The position numbers and the translations under genes are program-made. A DNA stretch of 64,000 nt, from contig NC_133295.1 in NCBI RefSeq assembly GCF_005239225.2, positions 2,666,001 to 2,730,000 on the forward strand, given 5' to 3'. The notes beneath the pieces were generated by a model. That model was not told the origin of the DNA. It saw nothing but the letters and a program-made list of their open reading frames with translations, and did not search any database. Of this stretch, positions 1-12,523 are shown in pieces. The DNA is from Populus alba (lineage: Eukaryota; Streptophyta; Magnoliopsida; Malpighiales; Salicaceae). Position 1 is the first letter of the stretch, and each line of letters starts with the position of its first letter.

Positions 1-748
1 CTGTAAATCAGTTGATACTCCTATTTTAGCATCCAAAGCCACCATTATGCCGGATCCATTGTTTTCTGATGCTACTCGTTTTCAGTAACTTGTTGGTGCT
101 CTCCAATATCTCACTTTCACACGCCCGGATATTTGCTTTGTTGTTAACCAGGTCTGTCAGTTTATGCATGCTCCTACAGAATCTCATTGGGCGGCAGTGA
201 AACGCATCTTGCGTTATCTTCGTGGTACGGCATCACATGGTTTACATATTACTCGCAGCTCTTCTTTTGCTTTACATGGTTTTACAAATGCAGATTGGGC
301 ACGTAGTATTGAGGATAGAAAGTCTACAGGTGGTTACTTTGTGTTCTTTGGTCAAATGTCGATTTCGTGGAAATCGAGTAAGCAACGCACTGTTGCTCGT
401 TCTTCGACAGAAGCTGAGTACAAAGCCTTAGCCGATGGCACGGCTGAAGTTATCTGGCTTCAGTACTTGTTAACGGATCTTCAGATTCCGACTGCTTCTG
501 CCCCTATTAACTGGTGTGACAACCTTGGTGCCACGTATTTGTCTGCAAACCCGGTATTTCATGCTCGCACAAAACATATTGAGATTGATTATCATTTTGT
601 CCGAGATAGAGTTGCGAAGAAGGAGATTCAGATTCGTTTTATTTCCTCTCAGGATCAACTTGCCGATGTCTTCACTAAGCCACTTCCTGCTTCTTCGTTT
701 ACTGCTTTTAGATTCAAGCTTCGGGTTGATCCTCCACCCTCAGCTTGA
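1..748 (+). pseudogene. Ty1/copia polyprotein, 3' end (reverse transcriptase end and RNase H)
   Basis: This is the C-terminal part of a copia-type Pol; the rest lies beyond the left edge of the window. The frame gives the end of reverse transcriptase ([15 protein letters not shown]) and then a typical copia RNase [36 protein letters not shown] and CDNLGA. The protein closes with [11 protein letters not shown] and the hallmark [12 protein letters not shown], and stops at 746-748. An in-frame TAA at 86-88 sits where the family normally has a sense codon just before LVGALQYL, so this copy cannot make a full polyprotein. A purine-rich G run follows directly after the stop, as expected for a polypurine tract. 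The family call is secure; age and completeness cannot be judged because the 5' part is outside the window. Confidence 0.93.
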
Positions 749-755
749 GGGGGCG

Positions 756-900
756 TATTATAGAATGTAACTATATAGGAAATATTGTAGTCATATTCTT
801 ATGTGGTAACCTCCACCTTTACTATTGTATATTGTCCTACTCATATATATAGAAAGGGTTGGCTAACTATTAGGTTAAGCCTCCTAATTATTTCTCAACT
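756..900 (+). repeat. probable 3' LTR of the copia remnant
   Basis: The segment follows the polypurine tract (TTGAGGGGG, 744-752). It carries a TATA-like stretch (ATATATATAGAAAGG) near 843-857, as short copia LTRs do. The right edge is placed where the sequence starts to match another copy of the local repeat module (905 onward resembles 8016 onward). The expected TG start looks mutated to TA. Both ends are estimates. Confidence 0.45.
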
Positions 901-904
901 TCTT

Positions 905-2687
905 GAAAGCTAGATCTTAAAAGTTGATTAAATAGTGTTACTTTTTGGATGTTTTTACAAATAAATGATTGAACAAACCTCGGCAAGCTCATCATATCGG
1001 GCCAAATTCTAAACTTTTTGTTCGCAATACTAATTATTTGCCCAGTTTGAGCTGTTTCAGGTACAGCCTGAGCTATACTCCTTTTGCTCGGAGAATGATG
1101 TCTAATTTGATGATCCGATTATGCGACACTGAGTTATAGCTAGTGCAAAGTCAAGGAGAGTGATAAACTGAGAGATTCTTGAAGCCTTGGCCGTCGGCAC
1201 TTGACCTCAAAGTTTGGCAATTCTGATTGTTGAATTGGCAGCATAACATAAGCTGTAGGTTTTTCAACTTACACACACACGAAGACCAACTGTTTCCTTG
1301 ATCATTTCAACTTGAAATCATTTGCTCCTAGCGATCCATTTCATTTTGAATAAGCTTTTATCTTCTTTTTTATTTATTAAATCTTATAGGAGATAGACAA
1401 GAGAACTAAGAAAATTATATACGTAAAGAGTAAAGACTGAAAAGGAGCCAATATTTTTGCAGAATGCATTGATTAGACGAGGACCATTCTAACTTTAGTT
1501 TTTTGGTCCTCCATGCAGTGATGCAGATAAGGGATTCAAGAGTTGAATTCACAGAGAATATATATGAGCTTTTTCTAGTCAAAACGGGATTAACAACTGA
1601 AATGGGCCAAAATTAGTGAAAGACGTAATCCATTTAGGCCTGGCAAACAACGTCCCAGTTGAACACTAAACCCTAACGTTAGGTATTATACTTTCCTCCA
1701 AGAGGTATAAATACGAAATATGGACAAGGAATCTCGCATGTCTTAAAGATGGGAAAGACAAAAGGTGTCTCATATCAGTTTGCCAGCTCATTAGAGGTTA
1801 AAAACGATAAAGACATTTTTCCACATCCACGTTTTAGGCTTTTAGCCACATGTGTGAAATCATTAATGGCAGACACCTAAAAACACATTGACTAGTGATA
1901 GATACCAACCACTTGATAGACTGTCTTCAATACTATTAAATCTTTCTGTTCAAGTAGACGATGCTGTCATCAGTACCAGCAACTACCTATTTACTTTTTG
2001 TACCAAAGAAAAAACATCAGTACATGTCTTTGTTTGCATTTTTATGGACCACGACTATAGCCTGCATGCAAATTAAAGTCACTCACATGCAAATGAAACT
2101 CCTAGGAAATTACGATAATTTCTTCTTCTTCTTCTTTATAACAAGTAAACCAAAAATTATAAAATGGAGGTCCACGAGCAACTAAAACTAATCAAATATC
2201 TCATGCTCAATTCAATGTAATTATAAAAGTTCATAACTTTTATGTGAGATTAAGTGCAGTTTGATTCTAGGAAATATTACCAAAAAAAAACATCAAAATC
2301 ATATTACTGTTCATGTATCATGCCAAAAAAAAAAATCAAAAAGCCTTTTTTCACAAGAATTCTTTTTTAGTGAGAACAAAATGAACTATAATTAATTATT
2401 AAGGTTAGTTTCGATGATATGTAATTATTAAAGCAAAGGATAATAATACAACTATTTAAAGTGAATCCCATGTTCATAACCTATACAGAGATAAGAAGAA
2501 AAGTAATAGGAAATTAGGGGTGGTGGAAAATAGTAATTTAAAAATCAACGTACCATCCATTCTATAAAATATTAAAAGTATTGAATAAACTATATTTATG
2601 TTTCTTTATTTCTCCTTCAAACTCTTTGTATTCAAGCCGTTTAATAATTTACACAAAAGATTCATTGTTGTTATTGGTTTTAATAGT

Positions 2688-2734
<47 letters not shown>

Positions 2735-3180
2735 TTTTTTTATCAATTAGATGTGTATTGGGTTACAATAGTCATCTCAAATTCCCTAGTCACTCCTTTC
2801 ATAATATGAACTGGAAAACTTATTATAATTAGAAAGCTTATATGTTTACTATAGAGGTATCTATTTAAAACACAATAAATTACTTTCATAACTTTAATGT
2901 GTGGTGTAACACCTTCTCATCATATGATTCAATTCAATTTTTGAATATTTTCTTTTATCATGTATAGATCAAGAGAGAGTAGTTTCTAGTATCAACCTGT
3001 TAATTTGAATAGGTTTGTATAGAATTAGTTTTTTGTTCTTCTTGTTGTTTATTATGTTGTGTTTTCTAGGAATATAAAATGAAAGTAACATTTCAAAAAC
3101 ATGTTTGATAAATGAATACTATACTTTTAAAAAATTATATTTTAACTTAAAAAATACTATACATTGATCAACTACTTTGC
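905..3180. repeat. local repeat module, copy 1
   Basis: A long non-coding stretch whose blocks recur in the same order elsewhere in the window. 905-960 matches 8016-8100. 1230-1360 matches 15412-15570. 1440-1620 matches 15920-16110. 2400-2480 matches 17610-17690. 2800-3120 matches 4540-4870, 9530-9870 and 18330-18530. Copies are diverged by substitutions and indels. No open frame longer than about 75 codons is convincing. The inserted copia element ends where this module starts. Confidence 0.7.
2691..2729. repeat. (AT)n microsatellite
   Basis: About 19 AT repeats followed by a T run, inside repeat module copy 1. Confidence 0.97.
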
Positions 3181-3199
3181 TTTTAGTTCAAAGTATGAG

Positions 3200-4900
3200 G
3201 TAAGTTTTTATCAATGACAGCATCTACTTATTATACCAAAGAAAAATATTCAATCCTTCTTTGCATTATATATGAACCATGTCAATACTCCAACATGACC
3301 TGCACAAAGATAGAATTTATGGTGTTTAGAGAATAACTAGTATGGTCCTATTAGTTACTCTTTTGATTTTACTTTGAAAAAAAGGAAGATACAAGGAAGA
3401 GAGAGATAATAAAATTCATGACCCATCAAAAATAATATATACATCTCCATATATGATTTCTCTCTCCTACTTGTATCTATTTATTTCTATAACAAAAACT
3501 CCATAAAATAACTAATAGGAAGATATTAGTTACTCTATGAGTATCATAAAATTACTCTGATATGCATGCAAATTAAAGTTAGGACATGATTGCTTATAAA
3601 TTCTTGCACATCATAATACTAAATTTGTTAATTAATTAAGATATTATTTAATCAATAAATTATTAAATTATATATTATTAATAAAAATTAATTTATCAAG
3701 GTATTATTTATTTGTTTATTTATTTCCAAACATTAAAGTTAATGCATATATCATGTATTGTTATATATGAACACTATCTAATTTTCAAATTACGAGTTAT
3801 TTATTGTACCAGATACAAATGATTAGTCATTGTATGTATTAATATTGTGTCATATCAATACACGTGGCATGGTCAACATGCAAATTAAAGTGAGTGATTT
3901 GATTGCTTATATAGTCTTGTATATCATAATTTCTTATAACATGTGGTGCAAATAACGTGTTCGTTACTTGTCATGTAAATGCTAGTACTATACAACACAT
4001 CTTGAAAGTTACTTTAAGAATTCCTAATTAAAATTTGATGAAATTATCTTATCTTAAAAATGGACAAATGCTTATTAATGATGTTCAATTGTCTCATCAT
4101 GTGGTCCATTAAACTTTAAATGATAAGTTTACATACTATTTATAAAGGAGTTGACCTAGACAATGTGAAATATTAATATCATTCATTCTCATATGCAATG
4201 TTTTTGTGGTAATTTGTTCATAAAAATGCATAAAATTCTCCTTTTAGATACTTTATAATCTTTCTAGAATTTATTTAAATCAACTAATTACCATCAATCT
4301 CAAACTAATTGATGCAAATTTCATATATTTTATTATTCTTCTTCTTCAATGGACTTTGTATCATATTTTACAATAGCCTCTCTAAACAAAATAAAAATAA
4401 AACTATGTTGCTTCACAAGCAACTAAAACTAATCAAATCTTTTATTTTTTAATCATTTTTTTCTTACAATGGATACATAAAGAGGGGTAGTTTATAATAA
4501 CAACTAGTTGATTTGAACATATTTTACAATAGCCACTCCTGTCATGATTTGAATTTGAGAACTTTTTATAAAAAGCCCACATTTTTAATATGGACATATC
4601 CATTTGAGCACTATTATTTTGATAACTTTGATTTGTGGTGTAACACCTTCTCATTAAGTTCATATATTTTTTAATGAAGTTTTTTTTTCTTTCTATCTTT
4701 TGATATAAAGAGGGAGTAGTTTCTAGTGCCACTCTGTTAATTTCAATAGGCTTGTTTTAATTAAAATCATTCCTTTTCTTATTATTTGATATTTTGTGTT
4801 TTGTTAATTATGTTTTCTAGGAATATGACATGAAAGTGGCATTACAAAAAATATGTTTGATAAATAAATATTGTGCTTTTAAAAAACTTTAATTTGGCTT
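3200..4900. repeat. local repeat module, copy 2
   Basis: Direct copy of the module. Anchor blocks are the ATGCAAATTAAAGT motif at about 3566 and 3878, the CATGTGGTGCAAATAA block near 3940, the CTTGAAAG block near 4001, and the GGTGTAACACCTTCTCATTA block near 4637. All recur at about 6858-7020, 7893-8030, 9620 and 16469-16620. No coding potential is supported; the minus-strand frame at 4442-4732 lies inside repeat sequence. Confidence 0.7.
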
Positions 4901-4959
4901 TAGAAAATACCACATCTCGCAATCATTTACTTTACTTTTTAGTTAAAAACATAATTATC

Positions 4960-6132
4960 AAACTCGATTCGAGTGTTAACCAGGTTGAGGGGCAGGGTCC
5001 CGGGTTACACGAGTCAACCCGAAAATATTAAAAAAAAAATGAGATTTTAATATTTCATATAAAAAAAAATTACGAAACAATCCATGTGGATGTAGACTAT
5101 ACATGTTGTAAATAATAAAGTTTAAAAGATTATTTCAAAAGGTTTTTTTATGTCACATTGAAAAGATACTATCTTATTCTTTTAAGTTGAAGTATTTAAA
5201 CTAAAAAGGTTTTTTATCCCACATGAAAAAAAATAACTTTTCTCTTGTGAATATAAAGTATTATTATTATTAACTATAATTAAAATTGATCAGTGTTTCA
5301 CTGTAGCGGGGGCTACTATTCACTGTGAGTTAATTCATTGTGGATTGTATTGTTCTGCACTGTAGCGCGAATACTATAGATTGCGAGTGATTTTATTATG
5401 GACTACATTGTTTGGTGGGGGCATGAGGTGAGGCTGCAGCCTGCAAGATCCAAGCACCATGCTGGAGGTGCGCCCGCTGGAGCTGCGAACACCTGACACT
5501 TGGCTGCTAAACTTGGGCGTGACCAAATCCTACGCTGGACCCAATGCAATTGGTTCAGCACAGGACCTAATGAGAATAGGTCTTTTGCACGACCCAATTC
5601 GCATAGGTCCTCAGCAAGACCCAAGTAATTTGTGTTGTAAATATTCTTCAGTTTTCTTAATATAATAATTTATGTTATAATTATTATTATTTCTCTTATA
5701 ACTCAAAGTGTTCATATCAAAAATATTATTATTTGTATTATAAATATTATTATTTTTATTATAACTCAAAGTATTGATAAAAAAAAACAATAGTATTATT
5801 TATGTTATAATCATCCTTGGAATTCTTAATATAATTATTTATGTGATAAATATTATTATTTTTATTATAATTCTAAATATTCATATAAAAAATAGTATTA
5901 TTTGTGTTGTTGTTGTTGTTGTTGTTGTTGTTATTATTAGTATGAATATTAAAAATACTATCATTTGTGGTATAAATATTATTATTTTTAATATAATTAA
6001 TAAAATAATTAATAAATTTGAATAAAAAATATTATTAATATTAAAAAATATTATTTTTTGTAATATCAATTTTATAGTATTTTTTATGAAAATAAAAAGT
6101 TAAGCCGCCGCGTAACGCGAGCATCCAACTAG
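4960..6132. mobile_element. possible Helitron-type remnant splitting the repeat array
   Basis: The right end has the form expected for a plant Helitron 3' terminus: a short GC-rich hairpin (CGCG-TAA-CGCG, 6109-6119), then about 13 bases, then CTAG at 6129-6132 followed by T. The segment interrupts the local repeat modules, is compositionally different, and contains a GC-richer island at 5290-5640 with a repeated CACTGTAGCG motif and no convincing gene. The 5' TC end could not be located, so the left boundary is a guess and no RepHel gene is present. Confidence 0.35.
5906..5932. repeat. (GTT)9 microsatellite
   Basis: Nine GTT units within a long low-complexity tract rich in ATT and TAT (5640-6060). 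The frames called across this tract are simple-sequence artefacts. Confidence 0.95.
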
Positions 6133-6430
6133 TATATACTAAAGAGTTTCAAATCCCACATTGAAAAAATAAAGCATTCTTCTAGTATTTATATAGTAAA
6201 CTTTGAAATGTGTTAGCAACCAACTAAAAAATATGCAAAAAGAGGGTTCTCTGGCGAAAAGAAAAAACATATTTGAGAGATAAAAAAAAGGGTCTCTATT
6301 GGGTTTTGCTAGGTTACTCGTGTTTCAGGTTGAACTGGCGGGTAGATCAGTTTTCTCAAGACCACTTGTAAGTCCGGGTTTTTAATAAAACAAATGAGTT
6401 AATTTACTAAGGTGGTTTCTATTTGTGTTT

Positions 6431-6865
6431 TCCAAAACATCGAAATTAATGCATATATCATATATTGTTGTATGTGAACACTATCTAATTTTCAAATTAC
6501 AAACCAAAGTCAAATGACTAGTCCTTGTCTGTATTAATATTGTGTCATGTCAATACTACTAGCATGGCCAACTTTTCCAAAACATCGAAATTAATGCATA
6601 TATCATGTATTGTTATATGTGAACACTATCTAATTTTCAAATTACAAAACAAAGGCAAATGACTAGTCCTTTTCTGTATTAATATTGTGTCATATAAATA
6701 CTCCTAGCATGGCTAGCTTTTCCAAAACGTCGAAATTAATGCATATATCATGTATTGTTATATGTGAGCACTATCTAATTTTCAAATTATGAACTAAAGG
6801 CAAATGACTAGTCTTTAACTGTATTAATATTGTGTCATATCAATACTCCTAGCATGGTCAGCTTG
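6431..6865. repeat. 145-bp tandem repeat, three units
   Basis: Three head-to-tail units start at 6431, 6576 and 6721, each exactly 145 bases apart and each opening with TCCAAAAC-TCGAAATTAAT. The units are highly similar and differ at scattered positions. The same sequence occurs once in the other module copies (about 3725 and 7740), so this is a local triplication inside module copy 3. Confidence 0.92.
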
Positions 6866-7600
6866 CAAATTAAAGTGAGTGACTTGTTTGCTTATATAGT
6901 CTTGTATATCTCGATTTCTTATAGCATGTGGAGCAAATAACATATTCATTGCTTATCATATAAATGTTAGTACTATGCAACCAGTCTTGAAAGCAACATC
7001 AACAATTTTGGCTTAAAAATTAATTAAATTATCTTACCTCAAAATGGATAGATTCTTATGGATGATGTTCAAGTGTCCCATCATATGATCCATTATACTT
7101 TAAAAGATAAGATTAAGTATAATACTCACCTAAATGATGTGAAATATCAAAATTATTTATTCTTATATGCAATGTTTTTGTTGTAATGTTTTCATAAAAA
7201 TACATAAAATCTCCATTTAGATCCTTTACAATCTTTCAAGAATTGATTTGAATCAACTAATTACCATTAGTCTCAAACTAATTAGAGCGGATTTCTTATA
7301 TTTTATTCTCCTTCTTCTTAAGTAGACTTTGTATCATATTTTACAATAGCCTCTCCAAAACCAAAATATAAAACCATGTTGCTTCACAAGTTGCTAAAAC
7401 TAATCAAATCTTTTATTTTTTAATCAATTTTTTCTTACAATTTATACACAAGAAAAGGGTAGTTTATAATAACAACCGTTTGATTTGAACATGCTTATTT
7501 GAAATAGTTTTTTCCTAATTATATCTTAATGTTGTGTTTGTAATGATATGCTATATTATGTTGACTAGGAATATAAAATGAAAGCACATCTAAACCTCTA
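6866..7600. repeat. local repeat module, copy 3
   Basis: Continues directly from the third 145-bp unit. It carries the module anchors ATTAAAGTGAGTGAC, CATGTGGAGCAAATAACATA, CTTGAAAGCAAC and the later CTCAAACTAATTAGAGC block, in the same order as copies 2 and 6. No coding potential was seen. Confidence 0.7.
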
Positions 7601-7739
7601 TAAATTAATACTTTTAAGACCATGAAAATTTGTTAGTTAGTTGGGATATTATTTAATCGATAAATGAATAATTTATTAAGTTATACATTAATTAATAAAA
7701 GTTGATTTATTAAGGTATTTTAATTTTATGTTTATTTTT

Positions 7740-8200
7740 TTCCAAAACATTGAAGTTAATGCATATATCATGTATTGTTATGTATGAACACTATCTAATT
7801 TCCAAATTACAAATTATGTATTGTACCAAACACAAATGACTAGTCCTTGTCAGTATTAATATTGTGTCATATCAATGCTCCTAACATGGCCAGCATGCAA
7901 ATTAAAGTCAATGACTTAATTGTTTATATAGTCTTGCACATTATAAATTCTAATAACACGTGTTGCCAATAACATATTGATTGCTTGCCATGTAAATATT
8001 AGTACCATTCAACAAGTCTTGAAAGCTACTTGAAGAATTCCAGCTTAAAAGTTAATGAAATAGTGTTACCCTTTTGGATGTTTTAAAAAATTAATGATTG
8101 AAAAGATTTCAGTAAGCTTATTGTATTGGGTTAAATTCTAAACTTATATGTGAAGACATTTGGTTACACTTTTATATAAATAAGAAGTTTAATAGGTTTT
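7740..8200. repeat. local repeat module, copy 4 (partial)
   Basis: It has the anchors AATGCATATATCATGTATTG, ATGCAAATTAAAGTC and CAAGTCTTGAAAGC, and then the block that also follows the copia LTR at 905. It ends before the segment with the GGTGTAACACC block. Confidence 0.65.
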
Positions 8201-9530
8201 GAGTTTACAAAGAAGACCTTTCAATAAAAATTCGAAGTATCAACTAGTAAGGTTTTCCTTAGAAATTCTAATGACCAATTTAATAGCACCCCTCACATAA
8301 ATGATGCAATATATATATATATAATCAAGAAAACAAAATAACAGTACTCATAACATATTAAGCAATTTAATTAACAGTCTAAATTTCAAAACAAGAAATA
8401 AGCTTACATTAATTAGGTGTCCCTCGTACTGATGCATATATAAAATCATAACACAAGAAGGAAGAAAACGAAAAAAAGAAGAAGAAATAAAACCACAAAC
8501 TAACACTATAAACAAGGCAAAGAAAGCACGCAAATGGAAATGTTTCCATTCCTTCGCATCTATGTGGGGGAGGTCTTTTAGATTCAGCCAGGTAAGTGAT
8601 TAAATATTATTAGTTCTTTAATAACATCATTATCAATTTTGATTAGTTTACAAGCATTAAAGTGGTAAGTAGGGCCAATCAAATGACTTCTGAACTTATT
8701 GTACGAAGATTGATAATAATTATTTTTTTAAAATATTTTTTATTTAAAAATATATTAAATTTTTTTTATATATATAATTATTTTTGTAATTGAGGTCGGT
8801 AATTTGCTTCACGCTTTCCTATCTCTGAAGATTAAAAGCTCACACTTCAATAAATAAACTACATAATCCATGCCCAGGGTGGTCTCGTGCTATTGCTAAT
8901 TGTTTGGTTATTTTTTCTCCTTTTTCCCTTTAATTAACTGTTAAATCCCAATTGATCAATTTGTGTTCTTTTATCTCTCTCTCCCGCCCCCCCCCCCCTC
9001 TCTCTCTCTCTCTTTTCCTTTTACTTAAAGAAGCTGGAGCCCAAATAATTAGATAACTTACAAACAATACATTCCGGTTGCTCTATTTCCATTTTATGGA
9101 AGTTAATTCCGGCAAAAAGTGGAATTTAGAGTAAAAATGTCCCATGATTTATTTTTTTTAAATAAACATGAGTATTCAGATCAACTTGTGTATACCTCGA
9201 CTAATCTCACATGCTCAGAAATTAACAACCATTTAAGTTTTTAATGACTATCAGATTTATAAAACTCAAACTAATAACTTCTAAAAATATCTAATTAGTT
9301 GAGTTAGGTCATCTCATGACTTTTTTCCTGCTCGCATGTGTTTTATGTTCCTGAGGCCCGTGATTGAAGGAAGAGGAACCTACTTATGTGCTTGCTTGCT
9401 GGGGAGTCCTGGAGTGTAATTTGCAAATGGGAAGCATTAATCCTGGCAATTATAGATAATTCGAAAATTGAATAACAAATTGTATTTCTAACATGATTTG
9501 AAAACAGTCATTCTTAATTTCTAATTTCCT
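8200..9530. other. gene-free stretch with CT/C tract and SINE-like relic
   Basis: No gene was found. 8974-9013 is a CT microsatellite broken by a run of 12 C. 9130-9330 resembles, in decayed form, the SINE at 31583-31695 (shared core TACCTCGACTAATC) and is probably an old copy. The minus-strand frame at 8348-8533 has no recognisable feature. Confidence 0.5.
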
Positions 9531-10300
9531 TTCATGATTTGAATTTGAGAACTTCTTAGAAAAAACCCAAATTTTTAGTATGGAGATATCCATTTGAGCA
9601 ATAATTTTGATAACTTTGATTTGTGGTGTAACACCTTCTCATTAAATTCATATATTTTTTAATCAAGTTCTTTTTCTTGCTATGTTTTGACAAAGAGGGA
9701 GTAGTTTCTAGTGCCACTGGGTTAATTTGAAAAGGCTTGTTTTAAATCATTTTTTTTTTAATATTTGTTATATGTTGTGTTTTGTCAGTTATGTTGTATT
9801 ATGTTGTCTAGGAATATGACATTAAAGTGGCATTACAAAAAACATGTTTTCGATAAATAAATTTTGTGGTTTTAAAAAATTATTTTATCCCTAAGTTGAT
9901 AGATGCTTTTTGATAATGTTTAATTGTTCCATTACTCATTAAACATTGAAAAGATAGGCTAACCTAATACTCGTAAATGTTTTACCTTGACAATGTGAGA
10001 TAGCATGCATAATCGTTCATTCTCATATGCAGTTATTCATAAAAATACAGAAAACTCTCTATTTTAGGTTCTTTATAATATGCATGAACAATGAATTTAT
10101 ACTTACTGAGAACTAAAATTTATGCGTACAATAAATTATACTTTCTTTATAATATGCATGAACAATAAATTAATATTTAGTTTGTAATATTATAAATTAA
10201 TATTTAGGAAATCTCGCAAATCTCATATCAGTTTGTAATATGCATGAACAATGAATTTATACTTACTGAGAATTTAGGTTCCTGTGCTTTGAAAGAATTC
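9530..10300. repeat. local repeat module, copy 5 (partial) plus short three-copy repeat
   Basis: 9530-9870 is close to 4541-4860 and contains the GGTGTAACACCTTCTCATTA block. Downstream, the string TGCATGAACAAT recurs at 10081, 10155 and 10241, each followed by AT-rich sequence, giving a small irregular tandem repeat. Confidence 0.65.
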
Positions 10301-12120
10301 ACAATAAACTGGTATTTAGAGATAAAATGATTGTTCATGCAATGAATTTATACAATGAATTTTAACGCGTGTGGTCAATGGTATACGAATTAGGTGTCAA
10401 TATCTTTCTTTTTTTCTCTTTCCTTCTATAAATTCACATTTGACCTTTTAAATTTGTATATCAGCCCTTTAATTTGTTTTTCTTTGGATTTGAACCTCTT
10501 TTTTATTTTTATTTGTTTTATTGTAATTAATTTCTAAAATTAAATTTTTTTTTTTCAATTTTATTTTTTTTAAAAAAATTTTTATTTCATCGGATTTGGT
10601 TCTCATTCTTTTTAAATTTTTTTGTTTGAGATGGTTTTTTAATTTGATTTTTTTTTAATTTCACCCTCCTTTATTTATTTATTTTTTCTTTTAGATTTGA
10701 TATTCATTCATTTTATTGTTTTTTTTTCTTTGGTAAACTTTTTAGATTAAGAATTTTTTTCTAATTTTATCCTTCAACTTGGGTATTTTTTGGGTCCAAT
10801 TTTAACTTTTATATTATCCACTTTATAAATACCAAAAAAAAAAAATTATGTGGGACAGAACGCTTTTAAAGGGTTTTAGATTTCATCAAAACATGTTAAC
10901 CAAAAGTCCTTTGGGAATTAATTTTTCTTTCACCATAATTTATTTAAATCATATTAATGTTTTATATTAAAAAGTTATGTTGAAAATTAAATTTAATAAA
11001 CTTTTAGCCCAAAAGGTGAGGAGACTCATTTTTTTATTTAGCTTAAAATGTCCTTAACCATGATTATAATTAAATTTTCGAACAGTTAAAACATGTCATA
11101 TCATTAAATAATTAAAAACAAAGCCACCTCCTTAAAAAAAATCTAGCTTGGTTCCTTCCTCTTCACCTTTCTTGTTTCAACGAACTCTCTCTATATATGT
11201 AAAAATGGTATAGGTGTTTTTATTTGATTTACAAACCATAGAAAGAAGAAATAGTTATCAATGAATTAGAACTAGGTACAGTACTTTGACCAAGAAAAAT
11301 GAGTTTTTATTAGTTTATAATTTTGTTTTGGTATAAAGAATGAAAAAACAAGATTTGAAATTAAAGTTGTAAACTTTTGATGGATTTTCTTGTTGATTAA
11401 TAAAAGGAGTAAATTAGGAGTTGGATCTGCATGGGTACAGGGAGAGTTACAATTGAAACATTTTTTCTACTTTGGTTTTTTTTGTTAAGTTTTTAAATAT
11501 TTTAATTAAACACAATTAAATAGCATGATAATTTGTTTTGGTGAGATTCAAAGTCCAACTGACATGAAGGAAGTTTGTGTTGTTTTTCCTCTCTTTTTTC
11601 GATCTTGTTTCTTTTTTGAAAGAGATGGAGAGAAAGAGTCGGTTGAAAAAGAGTGATTTTTTTATTAATATTCATGACATTGTTTTAAATTATTTAACAA
11701 TGCTAAACCTTTTTTATTAAGACGAAACTGTAATTTTTGAATTTCACTAGTTATAACATAAATACCATAAAAATTTCTCTATTTCATAAACTCTAATCTT
11801 AAATATATTATAATTTGAATGAGATATGGTGCTTTCAGACATGGAAATAAAAGAATTATAAAACATTTTTCAGGTAGGTAAAAGGTCAATTGTCGTTACA
11901 TTTTTTTTTTTTTTTGTTAATTCTGGATATCTAAATTATCTTACATATACCTTGACTAATCTTTCAAAACCCTGAAAATAACAACTATATAATTTTTAGT
12001 AAAACTAAAATTTATAATATTTAAACTGTTAATATTTGTGTACAAACATGAGAACTACGCCCTAGAATTATTACACATTTCCACTCATTTTTTTAATTAA
12101 TAAATAACGAGTGAATTAAA
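10300..12120. other. T-rich gene-free stretch upstream of the DUF247 gene
   Basis: Long T-rich and A-rich tracts with no open frame of note. 11895-12060 contains another diverged copy of the SINE-like core (ATACCTTGACTAATC) behind a T run. Nothing else is supported. Confidence 0.5.
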
Positions 12121-12136
12121 CTACTTGAATATTGCC

Positions 12137-12144
12137 TATAAATA
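12137..12144 (+). promoter_or_regulatory. TATA box candidate for the DUF247 gene
   Basis: TATAAATA lies in an otherwise unremarkable sequence about 390 bases upstream of the coding start. A leader with a donor-like AAG|GTACTAAG at 12275-12285 follows, so a 5'UTR intron ending just before the coding region is plausible. Confidence 0.5.
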
Positions 12145-12523
12145 AAGGGGATATAACGAGAGTGAAGAGACAGGAGAACTCGTACCTACTTGCACTGAGG
12201 AATACAAGAGAGACAAAGGTCGAGGGTGAATTAGTATAGCATCCAGGAAATCGAGTGCCTCCGCTTTTCAGACCAAGGTACTAAGGTTCTTTGCGTACTA
12301 GCTAGTTTTGTCTCGTTACTGTTCATGTTCCTTAATTTGTTCCTTTGATTTTGCTTCCAAAGACAGAATAATTTCATGTATGATTACATAAGTTGCCATG
12401 AGATTTTTTTTAAATCGAACCCCAAGTACGGCAATACTGATTATTAACTTGCTTGTAATTTATTTTAGTACCTTTTCCTTCTGCTGCTTAATTTGAAGCT
12501 AATAACAGTTGTTTATTTGTCAC

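Noticed and set aside
5403..5665. GC-rich frames on both strands with gene-like composition
   Set aside because: No start context, family or splice partner. They lie inside a probable mobile element, so composition alone is not enough.
5774..6069. Ile/Asn-rich frames on both strands
   Set aside because: They run through ATT, TAT and GTT simple sequence and have no codon structure of a gene.
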